Positions 37,640-46,529 of a stretch of DNA of 64,000 nucleotides are shown here, in pieces; the stretch's first letter is position 1; the number at the start of each line of letters is the position of its first letter. Both the position numbers and the translations under genes were made by a program. The stretch is from Chitinophaga sp. Cy-1792 (GTDB taxonomy: Bacteria; Bacteroidota; Bacteroidia; Chitinophagales; Chitinophagaceae), in NCBI RefSeq assembly GCF_011752935.1, contig NZ_VWWO01000001.1, forward strand, positions 310,001 to 374,000, written 5' to 3'. The notes under the pieces were generated by a model. That model was not told the origin of the DNA. It saw only the letters and a program-made list of their open reading frames with translations, and searched no databases.

Positions 37640-37651
37640 CCCTGCTGCAAT

Positions 37652-38089
37652 ATGGATGATCTGCATTTTATGAAACAGGCGCTGAATGAAGCCCGTAAAG
37701 CCTTTGATGAAGGCGAAGTTCCTATCGGCGCCGTGGTGGTTTTAAATAACCGTGTTATAGGCAGAGGATATAATCTCGTAGAAAAATTAAATGATTGTAC
37801 CGCTCACGCGGAGATGATCGCACTAACATCTGCATTCAATACCTTAGGTAGCAAATACCTGATGGATGCCACCCTGTATGTAACAGTAGAACCTTGCCTG
37901 ATGTGCGCCGGAGCGCTCTACTGGAGTAAGATAGGAAGAATAGTTTATGCTGCCGCAGATGATAAAAATAGTTACAGAAGAGCTACCGGAGAGAAATCTC
38001 CCTTTCATCCGAAAACCAAACTGGAGCAAGGTCCTTGTAAAGAAGAGAGCCTTACCCTGATGAAAACGTTCTTCGAATCCAGGAGGTAA
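37652..38089 (+). CDS. tadA: tRNA-specific adenosine deaminase
   Basis: Deaminates A34 of the tRNA-Arg anticodon to inosine. The 145-residue protein has the zinc/catalytic motifs HAE (52-54) and PCLMCAGA (81-88), and the TadA-type EVPIGAVVVLNNRVIGRGYN. It follows ligA by 12 nt and is followed by a terminator. A guanine/cytosine deaminase of the same fold is possible, but length and motif context favour TadA. Confidence 0.9.
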   Translation: MDDLHFMKQALNEARKAFDEGEVPIGAVVVLNNRVIGRGYNLVEKLNDCTAHAEMIALTSAFNTLGSKYLMDATLYVTVEPCLMCAGALYWSKIGRIVYAAADDKNSYRRATGEKSPFHPKTKLEQGPCKEESLTLMKTFFESRR

Positions 38090-38110
38090 TACTACTTTCC
38101 AATAAACGGA

Positions 38111-38143
38111 AAAGCCCGTCTCTATCAAGTAGAGGCGGGCTTT
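38111..38143. terminator. Bidirectional terminator between tadA and the SPFH gene
   Basis: A 14-bp stem with one G-T pair (AAAGCCCGTCTCTA / TAGAGGCGGGCTTT), 5-nt loop, with T-rich DNA on the plus strand (TTCTATT) and TCCGTTTATT on the minus strand. It serves two convergent genes. Confidence 0.85.
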
Positions 38144-38160
38144 TTCTATTGAAATGATGA

Positions 38161-39096
38161 CTATTTCTTTGGTTGTTCCGGTTCCATCAGCGAATGCATA
38201 CCCATCATCTGTTTCATGGAATGCTCCATTCCTTCGGAAGAACCATCCAGGAAGATCACGTTACCTTTGCCGTTTTCAGCAAAGTGCTTGATGGCTTCCG
38301 TCCACATAGAGAAGAGGATAACTGAGGTATCCAGGTTAGCCTGCTGCATTTCTTTAGCAGCCATGGTCATACCTTTGGCCACTTCTTCACGGAAGAGGGC
38401 AACACCCATACCGCGCAGCTGCGCCGCCTGACGTTCTGCTTCTGCAGCAATTTTGATGGCATTACCATCCGCTTCGGCAGCTTTGGTTTTGGTGATCAGT
38501 AAGGCCTGACCTTCGTTTTCAGCAGCGGCTTTCAGGTTATTGGAAGCTACCACCTGTGCCATTGATTTCATAATGGCCTCATCAAAAGTGATATCGTTCA
38601 TCTGAAGATCCTGCAGGTGATATCCCCAGTCCTCCAGCGTTTTATCGATCTGTTCTTTTACGTGTTCTGTAATATCTCTGCGAAGACCCAATACTTCCGA
38701 CTGTCTTTTAGTAGCAACAAAACCACGGATAGAACCTTCAATGGTACGTACGAGCGCCTGCATGAAGCTTCTTTCGTCCATGAATTTGAAGGCCACATTT
38801 TTGATGGTTTCTTCTTCCTGGTTCCATACGGAATACAACAGCATTGCTTTAAAGTATACGTTGGCCTGGTCGATGGTGATCGCCTGGAATTCCAGTTCTA
38901 CTGAACGGTTCTGAATGGAAACACGCTTGAAAACTTTTTCAATCACAGGTACTTTAAAGTTAAGGCCAGGAAAAAGGATGCGGTTGTATTTACCGAAGAT
39001 CGTGGTTACAGCGATGGTTCCCTGCTGCACCGTGACAAAACACGACAGCACCACCAACAGAATAAGGAATGCTAAAAAATAAGGTACGAATGGCAT
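38161..39096 (-). CDS. SPFH/Band 7 (stomatin/prohibitin-like) membrane protein
   Basis: Inner-membrane scaffold protein. The N-terminal anchor FLAFLILLVVLSCFVTVQQG is followed by the Band 7 domain (TIAVTTIFGKYNRILFPGLN to about residue 190) and an alanine/glutamate-rich coiled coil (AAAENEGQALLITKTKAAEA). The C-terminal tail is rich in Met and Gly. Length (311) is typical of stomatin-type proteins. No NfeD partner gene is adjacent. Role is probably membrane microdomain organisation or protease control. Confidence 0.9.
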   Translation of the reverse strand: MPFVPYFLAFLILLVVLSCFVTVQQGTIAVTTIFGKYNRILFPGLNFKVPVIEKVFKRVSIQNRSVELEFQAITIDQANVYFKAMLLYSVWNQEEETIKNVAFKFMDERSFMQALVRTIEGSIRGFVATKRQSEVLGLRRDITEHVKEQIDKTLEDWGYHLQDLQMNDITFDEAIMKSMAQVVASNNLKAAAENEGQALLITKTKAAEADGNAIKIAAEAERQAAQLRGMGVALFREEVAKGMTMAAKEMQQANLDTSVILFSMWTEAIKHFAENGKGNVIFLDGSSEGMEHSMKQMMGMHSLMEPEQPKK

Positions 39097-39272
39097 AAAA
39101 TATAGTTTTGGGTAGGGTATGTTTTGGTAAATATAAGCAATAAAAGACTACTGCCATCGTGGGTTGACAGAAAAATAAGGGGTTATATGAGGGGACGTGT
39201 CTGTGCGAAGACAAACAATGGATGAAAAACTGAGCTTAAAAATTACAATGAATGAAAATCAAGTAAGCTTAG

Positions 39273-39482
39273 TTAAATCCTTTGTTTTCTTCGGAAGAAT
39301 ATAAATACGTCGTCCAGTTCAATCTGTTTCAACTGATATGCAAGCCGGGTTCTCAGATCTTCTGTTTCATCTTTGATTTTACGATATTGATCTTTCAAAC
39401 TTTCATAACGTGCTACTATTTCTTCAGCAGTAGCCGTTTGATCCAGTTGCAAAATATAGAATGCTCGTTCCTCGGTTATCAT
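39273..39482 (-). CDS. Small J-domain-like protein lacking HPD
   Basis: A 69-residue charged protein, MITEERAFYILQLDQTATAE followed by EIVARYESLKDQYRKIKDET. The first 40 residues resemble helices I-II of a J domain (YxxLxLxxxATxxEIxxxYxxLxxxY), but the HPD tripeptide and helix III are replaced by a basic coiled stretch ending FRRKQRI. It could be an adaptor or a decayed J protein. Coding is likely from the sensible start and pattern, but no function can be given. Confidence 0.6.
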   Translation of the reverse strand: MITEERAFYILQLDQTATAEEIVARYESLKDQYRKIKDETEDLRTRLAYQLKQIELDDVFIFFRRKQRI

Positions 39483-39577
39483 AGTGATAGGGGTGTTTCA
39501 GCCAATAATCATATCAATATGTTTAAAAAACATACATAATATTATTTTACTAAATTAGTGGAGATTCAAAAACGAGC

Positions 39578-39599
39578 AAATACCCAACCTTGGGTATTT
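39578..39599 (-). terminator. Terminator downstream of the PAS-LuxR gene
   Basis: Stem AAATACCCAA / TTGGGTATTT around a two-base loop, followed on the minus strand by GCTCGTTTTTG. It is about 180 bp past the regulator stop. The 295-bp gap 39483-39777 holds nothing else I can support. Confidence 0.55.
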
Positions 39600-39777
39600 T
39601 TAGAACTTTTTTAGCAAAGTTTAGCAGCTCCGGTCTACGTCTTTGAGTTCCTTAGTGTCTGGTAGTCAGAAATATACAATTTAAATTATAAATTTTCAAC
39701 AGGTGTTGTGAAAATTTTGTTGCTTGATTACTATAAGAGGAAGGTCAAAAAACCGATATTATTTTAACAAAACCGTG

Positions 39778-40500
39778 CTATTGAAAACCAATTTTCCGGG
39801 CCAGGGATACCAACTCTGTACTATTCCTTACTTTAAGCTTTAACCGGATGTTTTTCCGGTGGGTTTCTACTGTATAACGGCTAAGGTTCAACGAAGTGGC
39901 TATTTCTTTATTATTCAGTCCCTGAACGGCAAGAGCAAGGATATCCTTTTCGCGTGCGGTTAACTTATTCAACAGGTTCTCATTCTGCCTGCGCAATATC
40001 TCTGATAAGGCGTCGGCAAGGGCTACATTGGTATCGATAGCACCGGTCAGGTCCAGGAAAGCACAGATAATCTCTACTACTTCTCCATTTTCATTATGTG
40101 TAAAAGGAACTTCCAGACCCAATAACCAGCGGTATACCGAATCTCCTTTCTTTTTTATACGGGCTACACCTCCAAACTGTCGCTTATTATTCCGGAAAGA
40201 TTGCTGCGCTACACTGGCCAGCTTAAAATCATCCGGGTGCATTACATTTCTGAAAAAATCCATCCCCAGGCCCGCCATTTCCTCTGGCGTATAACCAAAA
40301 GCTTCTGCCAATGCCTGATTACACCAGGTTATAGTTTTCTTGTTATTATCATAACTGTAAAGCATGGCAGGCGCATGATGCAGGATACCTTCCAGCCATT
40401 GCACGCGCTTCTTTAATTGATCGTTCTCCTTTTGCAAGGCGGAGAGGGAAAAGTTTTGCCCTAAGTCAGAGGCTGTCTGCATACTAAACGTTTTAAACAA
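39778..40500 (-). CDS. PAS-domain LuxR-type transcriptional regulator
   Basis: A 240-residue regulator. A short N-terminal coiled stretch (SALQKENDQLKKRVQWLEGI) leads into a PAS domain (APAMLYSYDNNKKTITWCNQ to YRWLLGLEVPF and a PAC-like end). The C-terminal LuxR helix-turn-helix reads LTAREKDILALAVQGLNNKE and TVETHRKNIRLKLKV. It has no receiver domain, so it may sense a small ligand or redox state directly. The neighbouring plus-strand superoxide dismutase gene is divergent across 246 bp, so oxidative-stress control is possible but unproven. Confidence 0.88.
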   Translation of the reverse strand: MFKTFSMQTASDLGQNFSLSALQKENDQLKKRVQWLEGILHHAPAMLYSYDNNKKTITWCNQALAEAFGYTPEEMAGLGMDFFRNVMHPDDFKLASVAQQSFRNNKRQFGGVARIKKKGDSVYRWLLGLEVPFTHNENGEVVEIICAFLDLTGAIDTNVALADALSEILRRQNENLLNKLTAREKDILALAVQGLNNKEIATSLNLSRYTVETHRKNIRLKLKVRNSTELVSLARKIGFQ

Positions 40501-40692
40501 ACAATAGGTAACTCACAACTGTCAGGCATACACGAAAAACTGCCTGTTGTTACGTCCTGTTAAACCGAGTACATGTAAATTTAAAATAAAATTTCATATG
40601 ACCAAGCCCTGCCATTTTTACAATTAACAATTATATCAATATAATTGATCCGCCTATTGAAATTCTAAATTGATTTTTAGCCAGATAGGCAG

Positions 40693-40700
40693 TAAATTTG
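40693..40700 (+). promoter_or_regulatory. Candidate -7 promoter element of the superoxide dismutase gene
   Basis: TAAATTTG matches TAnnTTTG, 46 bp before the start codon. A TTGA at 40670-40673 lies 19 bp upstream as an imperfect -33 box. Confidence 0.5.
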
Positions 40701-40746
40701 GCGACTATCTCTAAAATTATATTATAAACCCATAAAACATTTAGTT

Positions 40747-41349
40747 ATGGCATTTACACTTCCGAGCTTACCATACGCTACAGACGCGTTAGAACCACAT
40801 ATCGACAAACTGACTATGGAAATCCACCATGGCAAGCACCACCAGGCTTATGTTGACAACCTGAACAAGGCTATCGCCGGTACAGACAACGAAAACAAAT
40901 CCCTGGAAGAACTGGTAGCTAACGCTGGTAAGATCTCTCCTGCTGTTAGAAATAACGGCGGCGGTCACTGGAATCACAGCTTCTTCTGGACCAGCCTGGC
41001 TCCTAACGCTGGCGGACAACCTACCGGTAAACTGGCTGATGCAATTAACAGCACCTTCGGTTCTTTCGACGCCTTCAAAGAAAAATTCAACGCTGCCGGC
41101 GCTACCCGCTTCGGTTCAGGTTGGGCATGGCTCCTCGTGAAAGATGGTAAACTGGAAATCTCTTCCACTCCTAACCAGGACAACCCACTGATGGATGTTG
41201 CCGAAGTAAAAGGTACTCCTATCCTCGGTGTGGACGTTTGGGAACACGCTTACTACCTGAAATATCAGAACCGTCGCCCGGAATACCTGGCTGCCTTCTG
41301 GAACGTGGTAGACTGGAAAACTATCGGCGAGCGCTTCGAAAAAGCTTAA
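40747..41349 (+). CDS. sod: Superoxide dismutase (Mn/Fe family)
   Basis: Dismutates superoxide to O2 and H2O2 in the cytoplasm. The 200-residue protein has the metal ligands H27 ([13 protein letters not shown]), H77 ([11 protein letters not shown]), and the aspartate and histidine of [20 protein letters not shown]. The choice of Mn or Fe cannot be settled by these motifs. The gene stands alone with its own promoter and terminator, and codon use is strongly biased, suggesting high expression. Confidence 0.96.
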   Translation: MAFTLPSLPYATDALEPHIDKLTMEIHHGKHHQAYVDNLNKAIAGTDNENKSLEELVANAGKISPAVRNNGGGHWNHSFFWTSLAPNAGGQPTGKLADAINSTFGSFDAFKEKFNAAGATRFGSGWAWLLVKDGKLEISSTPNQDNPLMDVAEVKGTPILGVDVWEHAYYLKYQNRRPEYLAAFWNVVDWKTIGERFEKA

Positions 41350-41365
41350 TGATATCTTACCTTAT

Positions 41366-41396
41366 AAATCCTCCTGGTAAAACACCAGGAGGATTT
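41366..41396 (+). terminator. Intrinsic terminator of the superoxide dismutase gene
   Basis: A 13-bp perfect stem (AAATCCTCCTGGT / ACCAGGAGGATTT) with a 5-nt loop followed by TTTATC. Confidence 0.9.
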
Positions 41397-41424
41397 TTTA
41401 TCTTGTAGCCAGACAAATTCTTCC

Positions 41425-42144
41425 ATGAAAAGTAATAGTTCCGTCAGTACCAAAATCGGCAAACTTCGCCGGATCCTTAAAAACTTCACCATCGAAAATC
41501 TCCGCCATGGCCATTTTTCCTTCGCCCAGGAAGGAGAAGACATGATCCTTCGCAGGTTCTTCCATGGAAGAGAAAACGGATTCTTCGTTGATATTGGCGC
41601 CCACCACCCTATCCGCTTCTCTAATACCTACGGCTTCTACCTCGACGGATGGCGCGGTATTAACGTAGACGCCATGCCAGGAAGTATGGAAGCCTTCCGC
41701 AAAATCCGACCACACGATACCAACCTCGAAGTACCTGTATCTGACCAGAAACAGATACTCAAATACTATATCTTCAACGAAACCGCCCTCAATACCTTCT
41801 CTGAAAAAGAAGCTAAATTAAAAGATGGTCTCAACAGGTATAAAATCGTTGATGTAAAAGACCTGGAAACAGTTACACTGTCCGAAATCCTTGATAAACA
41901 CCTCCCTGAAGGTAAAAAAATCGACTTCCTCTCTGTAGACGTCGAAGGCCTCGACCTACAGGTATTACAATCCAACAACTGGGATAAATACAGACCTGAA
42001 TTCATTCTCGTGGAAGACCTGAGAAGCGATATTTCAGATTCCCTGGATAGCCCGCTCTATAAATACCTGCAATCAAAAGATTATAAAATGGTAGCAAGAT
42101 CCTTCAACACCGCGTTCTATCGCGATAAAAGATCTGCTGAATAA
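41425..42144 (+). CDS. FkbM family SAM-dependent methyltransferase
   Basis: A 239-residue methyltransferase with the FkbM SAM-binding pattern GFFVDIGAHHPIRFSNTYGF, DGWRGINVDAMPGS and the later IDFLSVDVEGLDLQVLQSN. FkbM proteins often O-methylate sugars, so surface glycan modification is plausible, but no glycan gene is adjacent. It begins about 30 bp after the superoxide dismutase terminator and shares a terminator with the convergent DUF1080 gene. Confidence 0.88.
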   Translation: MKSNSSVSTKIGKLRRILKNFTIENLRHGHFSFAQEGEDMILRRFFHGRENGFFVDIGAHHPIRFSNTYGFYLDGWRGINVDAMPGSMEAFRKIRPHDTNLEVPVSDQKQILKYYIFNETALNTFSEKEAKLKDGLNRYKIVDVKDLETVTLSEILDKHLPEGKKIDFLSVDVEGLDLQVLQSNNWDKYRPEFILVEDLRSDISDSLDSPLYKYLQSKDYKMVARSFNTAFYRDKRSAE

Positions 42145-42149
42145 AAATT

Positions 42150-42194
42150 AAAAAGGGCTGACTAAAAAGACCAGCTTGTTAGTCAACCCTTTTT
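42150..42194. terminator. Bidirectional terminator between the FkbM and DUF1080 genes
   Basis: Stem AAAAAGGG-x-TGACTAA with TTAGTCA-x-CCCTTTTT, one mismatch and a 13-nt loop, with T-rich flanks on both strands. Confidence 0.8.
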
Positions 42195-42212
42195 TATTGC
42201 CTGCCGCCGCTG

Positions 42213-43004
42213 CTATTGCAGCTCTTTCAGCTTAACATTCTTAAACCATATCTCACTGCCATGGTCCTGTAAAGAGATATGCCCCTTCTTAGCAGTGCCA
42301 TAACCTTTGGCATCTTTCCACTTTCCGGTTGCCTTGTTCTTTTTCCACTCATCGCTGCCAATGGTATATTCCGCCGTTTTCTGGCCATTCAGCCAATGTT
42401 CCACATGCCCCTTGTTTACAATGATCTTGGTATGGTTCCATTCACCAATAGGGTTGGAAGCCGCTACCAAAGGCGGATTCATCGCATAGTTAGCGCCTGT
42501 TTTCTGCCAGTCTTCCAGCTTCTCAGGGAAATTATTATCATCAATGATCTGGTATTCCGGTCCACTCAGATAAGGTGCATCATAATCTTCTGTAACCAGG
42601 TACAGAATACCGCTGTTACCTTTTGGCGACAGCTTCCAGTCTGCATCCATTTCAAAGTTGGCGTATTCCTTATCTGTGGTAAGGTCAGCACGCTTGTCAC
42701 TCTTGTCTGTAGTGCTTCCCAGGCAATGCAGGATACCTTTCTCTACTAGCCATGTTTCGGTAGGCTTATTCTTATATCCCCTCCAGCCGTCTTTACTATT
42801 ACCATTAAAAAGCAATACCCATCCATCTGCTTTTTCTGCATCGCTCAATACATTATCTGTAGTGGCGGCTTCTTCAGCTGGCAGGGCACTTACCGAATCA
42901 GTTTTTACAGTGGTCGAATCCTTCGCAGTATTGGCATTGCCATTGCCGCAAGAGCTGGCGGCGATTGTCAATACGGAAAGTACGGGTACGATTAATTTTT
43001 TCAT
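42213..43004 (-). CDS. DUF1080 lipoprotein, probable 3-keto-disaccharide hydrolase
   Basis: A secreted lipoprotein (VLTIAASSC lipobox, cysteine 19) with a concanavalin-like DUF1080 domain. Landmarks are DGWVLLFNGNSKDGWRGYK, GNSGILYLVTEDYDAPYLSG, PEYQIIDDNNFP and the ending SEIWFKNVKLKEL. Some members of this family cleave 3-keto-glycosides made by a partner dehydrogenase. Its upstream neighbour, 18 nt away, is a Tat-exported Gfo/Idh/MocA oxidoreductase, which fits that pathway. The specific substrate is unknown. Confidence 0.83.
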   Translation of the reverse strand: MKKLIVPVLSVLTIAASSCGNGNANTAKDSTTVKTDSVSALPAEEAATTDNVLSDAEKADGWVLLFNGNSKDGWRGYKNKPTETWLVEKGILHCLGSTTDKSDKRADLTTDKEYANFEMDADWKLSPKGNSGILYLVTEDYDAPYLSGPEYQIIDDNNFPEKLEDWQKTGANYAMNPPLVAASNPIGEWNHTKIIVNKGHVEHWLNGQKTAEYTIGSDEWKKNKATGKWKDAKGYGTAKKGHISLQDHGSEIWFKNVKLKELQ

Positions 43005-43022
43005 ATCAATGTTCCTGTTTGA

Positions 43023-44402
43023 TTAGCTGATAACTTTAAGATTATTCGGATCCCAACGGATGATTTTATTGGTAAAATAACTGTCGTTACAAAGCAATGC
43101 AGGCGCGGCTGCACGGAAACCGAACAACGGATCTTCCGCTACCTTACCATTATTACGCATGGCATTGAAAAGATTATAGAAGTGATCGAAATGCGCTCCC
43201 TTATAGCCTTCTTCAGCGGCATATATCAGCTTATCAGGGTCCATCATGGACTTACGGTCATACACATACGATTTGCCGGCACTGGCGTTCTTAGCGACTG
43301 TCAGCGGATCGTTGGCATCTACTTCGTTACGGTTTCTGTATAAGGTTACCTTATCCCACTCTACCGTCATAGAGCCTTCGCTACCTACCATGCGCAGGTA
43401 ATTGGTACCACCGGTACCATCTACGAAGTTGACACGCAGTGATAAGTTAAACGCAGGATGGATCGCTGTTTCAGGATAGTCGAACATACCCAGCATGATA
43501 TCCGGCACTTCCCTTCCATCTTTCCAGTAACGCAATCCGCCGGTAGCCATCACTTTTTCCGGCCCAACAGACCCTGTTACGAAATGCAGACTGGAGAAGA
43601 GATGTACGAAGAGATCCCCGGAAACACCTGTACCATAATCACGGTAGTTGCGCCAGCGGAAGAAACGAAGCGGATCGAAGTCGCGCTTAGGTGCATGTTT
43701 CAGGTACGTATCCCAGTCAACGGTTTTAGGAGAAGCATCTGCAGGGATCGGATACTGCCAGGCGCCGGTTGGCGACATACGTGCCCAGAAACCCTCCGCA
43801 TAGTTCAACTTACCGATAGCGCCATCTTTCAGCAGGGCTTTTGCTTTCTCATTACCGAGAGAGCTCATCCCCTGGCTACCTACCTGGTAAACCACTTTAT
43901 TGCGTTGTTGCGCCTCTACTACTGCAGGACCTTCGGTAATATCATGTACCATTGGCTTTTCGCAGTAAACAGATTTACCTTTGTTCATCGCAGCCACGGA
44001 GATTTCCTTATGCCAGAAGTCAGGCACAGCGATGATGACCGCATCAATATCCTTGCGGTCCAGAATTTCATTGTAATTACGGGTGGTGTAGATGTCATTC
44101 CCCCATTTCTTTTTTGCATCTGCCAGGCGGCCATCGTACAGGTCGCAGGCAGCTACCAGTTTCGCACCAGGTACAGTTATAGCAGTGTTGGCATCAGCAG
44201 TACCCATGCCACCGGCCCCGATCAATGCTACGTTGATCTGATCATTCGGGCCGTACTTTTCGTTCATACGTGAGAGTGATTCGATATTTCGCCGTTTATC
44301 CGCTGCCGTTAGTATAGTTGGCAACATCGATGCGCCTACTACTCCTTTGGCAAATTTGCTGATAAATTTCCGGCGGGAGTTTTCGTTGGAATTTACTGGC
44401 AT
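43023..44402 (-). CDS. Exported Gfo/Idh/MocA oxidoreductase, probable glycoside 3-dehydrogenase
   Basis: NAD(P)-binding oxidoreductase with a twin-arginine signal. The start at 44402 gives 459 residues beginning MPVNSNENSRRKFISKFAKG, which places the RR motif correctly; the frame is open to 44462. The Rossmann motif is INVALIGAGGMGTADA, and the EKP-type motif is KSVYCEKPMVHDI. Together with the DUF1080 lipoprotein it resembles the Bacteroidetes pair that oxidises glycosides at C3 and then cleaves them in the periplasm. The reaction is inferred. Confidence 0.85.
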   Translation of the reverse strand: MPVNSNENSRRKFISKFAKGVVGASMLPTILTAADKRRNIESLSRMNEKYGPNDQINVALIGAGGMGTADANTAITVPGAKLVAACDLYDGRLADAKKKWGNDIYTTRNYNEILDRKDIDAVIIAVPDFWHKEISVAAMNKGKSVYCEKPMVHDITEGPAVVEAQQRNKVVYQVGSQGMSSLGNEKAKALLKDGAIGKLNYAEGFWARMSPTGAWQYPIPADASPKTVDWDTYLKHAPKRDFDPLRFFRWRNYRDYGTGVSGDLFVHLFSSLHFVTGSVGPEKVMATGGLRYWKDGREVPDIMLGMFDYPETAIHPAFNLSLRVNFVDGTGGTNYLRMVGSEGSMTVEWDKVTLYRNRNEVDANDPLTVAKNASAGKSYVYDRKSMMDPDKLIYAAEEGYKGAHFDHFYNLFNAMRNNGKVAEDPLFGFRAAAPALLCNDSYFTNKIIRWDPNNLKVIS

Positions 44403-44501
44403 GATTACCCTTTTGTTTAGGTTATAAATTGATGATTGGTTAATATAAAAACTATCGGGCAATAATGCAAGAACGAAGGATAAGCGGTGGGTATAAATAA
44501 C

Positions 44502-44532
44502 AAAGGGGAAAGACCAGTAGTCCTTCCCCTTT
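44502..44532 (-). terminator. Terminator of the S41 protease gene
   Basis: Stem AAAGGGGAA-x-GAC with GTC-x-TTCCCCTTT and a 5-nt loop, followed by GTTATTTAT on the minus strand, 22 nt after the protease stop. Confidence 0.7.
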
Positions 44533-44554
44533 ATTTTTTTTATTTAGTGAGATA

Positions 44555-46237
44555 TTAATTCAGTGTGCTGACAGTTAACAGTTGCTTATATGCAGCAGGA
44601 TCAGATAAAATGCTGATAGCTTTATTTACGTCATTATCATTGACAAGGCCTTTTGCAATACGACCTTCCATCATGTAGTAACGACTGGCGATTTCCTCTT
44701 CCAGCAAGCGTTTGATCTCATCTTTATTTTTAAGGAGATCCTGTTTTTTATCGTGCTTCAGCTTCTGTTCCAGTTCTTCCAGATCTTTGGATACTGCATC
44801 ATAATATTTTTCTTTCTGTGCAGTTGTTTTGAATGTTTCCAGTGCTTCTTCACTGCGGGTTTTATAGCTGTAGTCTTTGCTGTCCAGGAAGTGTTCGAAT
44901 TCATCAAACTCAGGCTCTGTCAGCTTAAAGGTTGATGCAGGTGCGATCTGTTTATGCTTGTAGTAATACTGTGTAGCATAATCGAAGATATACTGTTTAC
45001 GCAAGAGCGTCACTGCCACCTGGCTAAGGTACATCGGGTCTACCTTTGCATCCGGCTCAATGCCACCGCCATCTTTCACGGTACGGCCACTGACTGTTTT
45101 AAATGTTTTACGGAGAGAATCCGGCACATAATCTACGCTGCCATCATCATTACGGCGGGAATAGTCGATGGCCTGGATACAACGGCCGCTAGGTGTGTAA
45201 TACTTTGCTGTGGTCACTTTCAGCTTGGTGTTGTAAGGCAGCTGACGCGTAGTTTGCACCAAACCTTTTCCATACGAACGCTGACCTACAATAATACCAC
45301 GGTCCAGGTCCTGTACGGAACCTGCAACAATTTCAGAAGCAGATGCCGATGACCTGCTTGTCAGGACTGCCAACGGAATATGCATGTCTGCCGGTGCGCC
45401 CTGTGTTTCATAGGAGCGGTCCCAGTTTTTCACTTTTCCCCTGGTGCTGACGATCTGTTTATTTTTATCTACGAAGATGTTGGCTACTACTACAGCCTCA
45501 TCGAGTAATCCGCCGGGATTACCCCTGAGGTCGAGTATGACGCCTTTCATCGCAGGTTTTGTTTGTTTGAGTTGTTCGAAAGCTTTGCGTACCTGTTCGC
45601 CGCTGGCTTCGGTGAACTGGGTCATTTTGATGTAGCCGATATCATTCTTAACGAAACCTGCGTAGGAAACAGGTTTAACGTTAATTTCCTGGCGAACGAT
45701 TTTTTTGGTCGCTGTAGTGCCGTCGATTGGATTTTTGAAAAGGATATCGAGTGCAGTACCCGGTGTTCCTTTGAGCAATTTACTAACGGTGTCCTGTGGC
45801 ACATTTTTCATGGAGCGGCCGTCGAGCGTGATGATGATATCACCGGGTTTAACGCCGGCTTTGTCCATGGGTGTTCCAGGGTAGATATCCGTGATATTGG
45901 TCCAGTCTCCATTGGTGGAAATAGAGGCCCCTACGCCGCCGTATTTGCCGGTGGCCATGTACTTCAGGTCGTCGAGGTTATCTTCGGAGATAAAGTCGGT
46001 AAATGGGTCTGTTTCGTCCAATATAGCGGAAATGCCTTTCTGGATGGTTTTCTCAGGCGGCAGATCGTCTACATAGTAAGTATCCAGCTCATGGTAAAAA
46101 GCGGCGAAAATATCGAGGTTTTTAGCGATCTGGAAGTACTTATTGTTTTCGTCGAAGGAGAATATGCCCACGGAAGTTATCAGCAGCACACTCAGGACAG
46201 CGATGAGTTTCCTTTTCTGGCGAAAAAAGTTACGCAT
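44555..46237 (-). CDS. ctpA: C-terminal processing peptidase, S41 family
   Basis: Periplasmic serine protease. The 560-residue protein has a signal/anchor (LIAVLSVLLITSVGIFSF) and an N-terminal helical domain. A PDZ domain (GGVGASISTNGDWTNITDIY to GDIIITLDGRSM) is followed by the S41 core, with the catalytic serine in SRSSASASEIVAGSVQD and the lysine in GQRSYGKGLVQTTRQL. A charged coiled-coil C-terminal region (YYDAVSKDLEELEQKLKHDK) follows. It is downstream of yidD by about 40 nt. Confidence 0.92.
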   Translation of the reverse strand: MRNFFRQKRKLIAVLSVLLITSVGIFSFDENNKYFQIAKNLDIFAAFYHELDTYYVDDLPPEKTIQKGISAILDETDPFTDFISEDNLDDLKYMATGKYGGVGASISTNGDWTNITDIYPGTPMDKAGVKPGDIIITLDGRSMKNVPQDTVSKLLKGTPGTALDILFKNPIDGTTATKKIVRQEINVKPVSYAGFVKNDIGYIKMTQFTEASGEQVRKAFEQLKQTKPAMKGVILDLRGNPGGLLDEAVVVANIFVDKNKQIVSTRGKVKNWDRSYETQGAPADMHIPLAVLTSRSSASASEIVAGSVQDLDRGIIVGQRSYGKGLVQTTRQLPYNTKLKVTTAKYYTPSGRCIQAIDYSRRNDDGSVDYVPDSLRKTFKTVSGRTVKDGGGIEPDAKVDPMYLSQVAVTLLRKQYIFDYATQYYYKHKQIAPASTFKLTEPEFDEFEHFLDSKDYSYKTRSEEALETFKTTAQKEKYYDAVSKDLEELEQKLKHDKKQDLLKNKDEIKRLLEEEIASRYYMMEGRIAKGLVNDNDVNKAISILSDPAAYKQLLTVSTLN

Positions 46238-46279
46238 ATAGATAGCGGGTGGTAAGATGAAAAAATAATCGTTGGCTTG

Positions 46280-46510
46280 TTACGGCACCGGGTCGTACCC
46301 GTGACCACCCCATGGATGGCACGACAAGATACGTTTTATAGTAAGAAAGCCTCCTTTAAAGAGACCATATTTTTTGAAGGCTTCCAGTCCATATTGGGAG
46401 CAGGATGGGGTATAACGGCATTTAGCTCCCAGCCATGGAGAGATCAGCCATTGATATAACTTGATGAGGAAAATAAACGGTAAACCCAGCCAACGCACTA
46501 CACGATTCAT
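46280..46510 (-). CDS. yidD: Membrane protein insertion efficiency factor YidD
   Basis: Small membrane-associated protein helping the YidC/Sec insertion pathway. The 76-residue sequence has the YidD signature [20 protein letters not shown] followed by [13 protein letters not shown] and the ending [14 protein letters not shown]. It lies 19 nt after rnpA, the normal rpmH-rnpA-yidD order; yidC is not next in this genome. Confidence 0.95.
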   Translation of the reverse strand: MNRVVRWLGLPFIFLIKLYQWLISPWLGAKCRYTPSCSQYGLEAFKKYGLFKGGFLTIKRILSCHPWGGHGYDPVP

Positions 46511-46529
46511 AAACAGCTTTTATCAAAGA

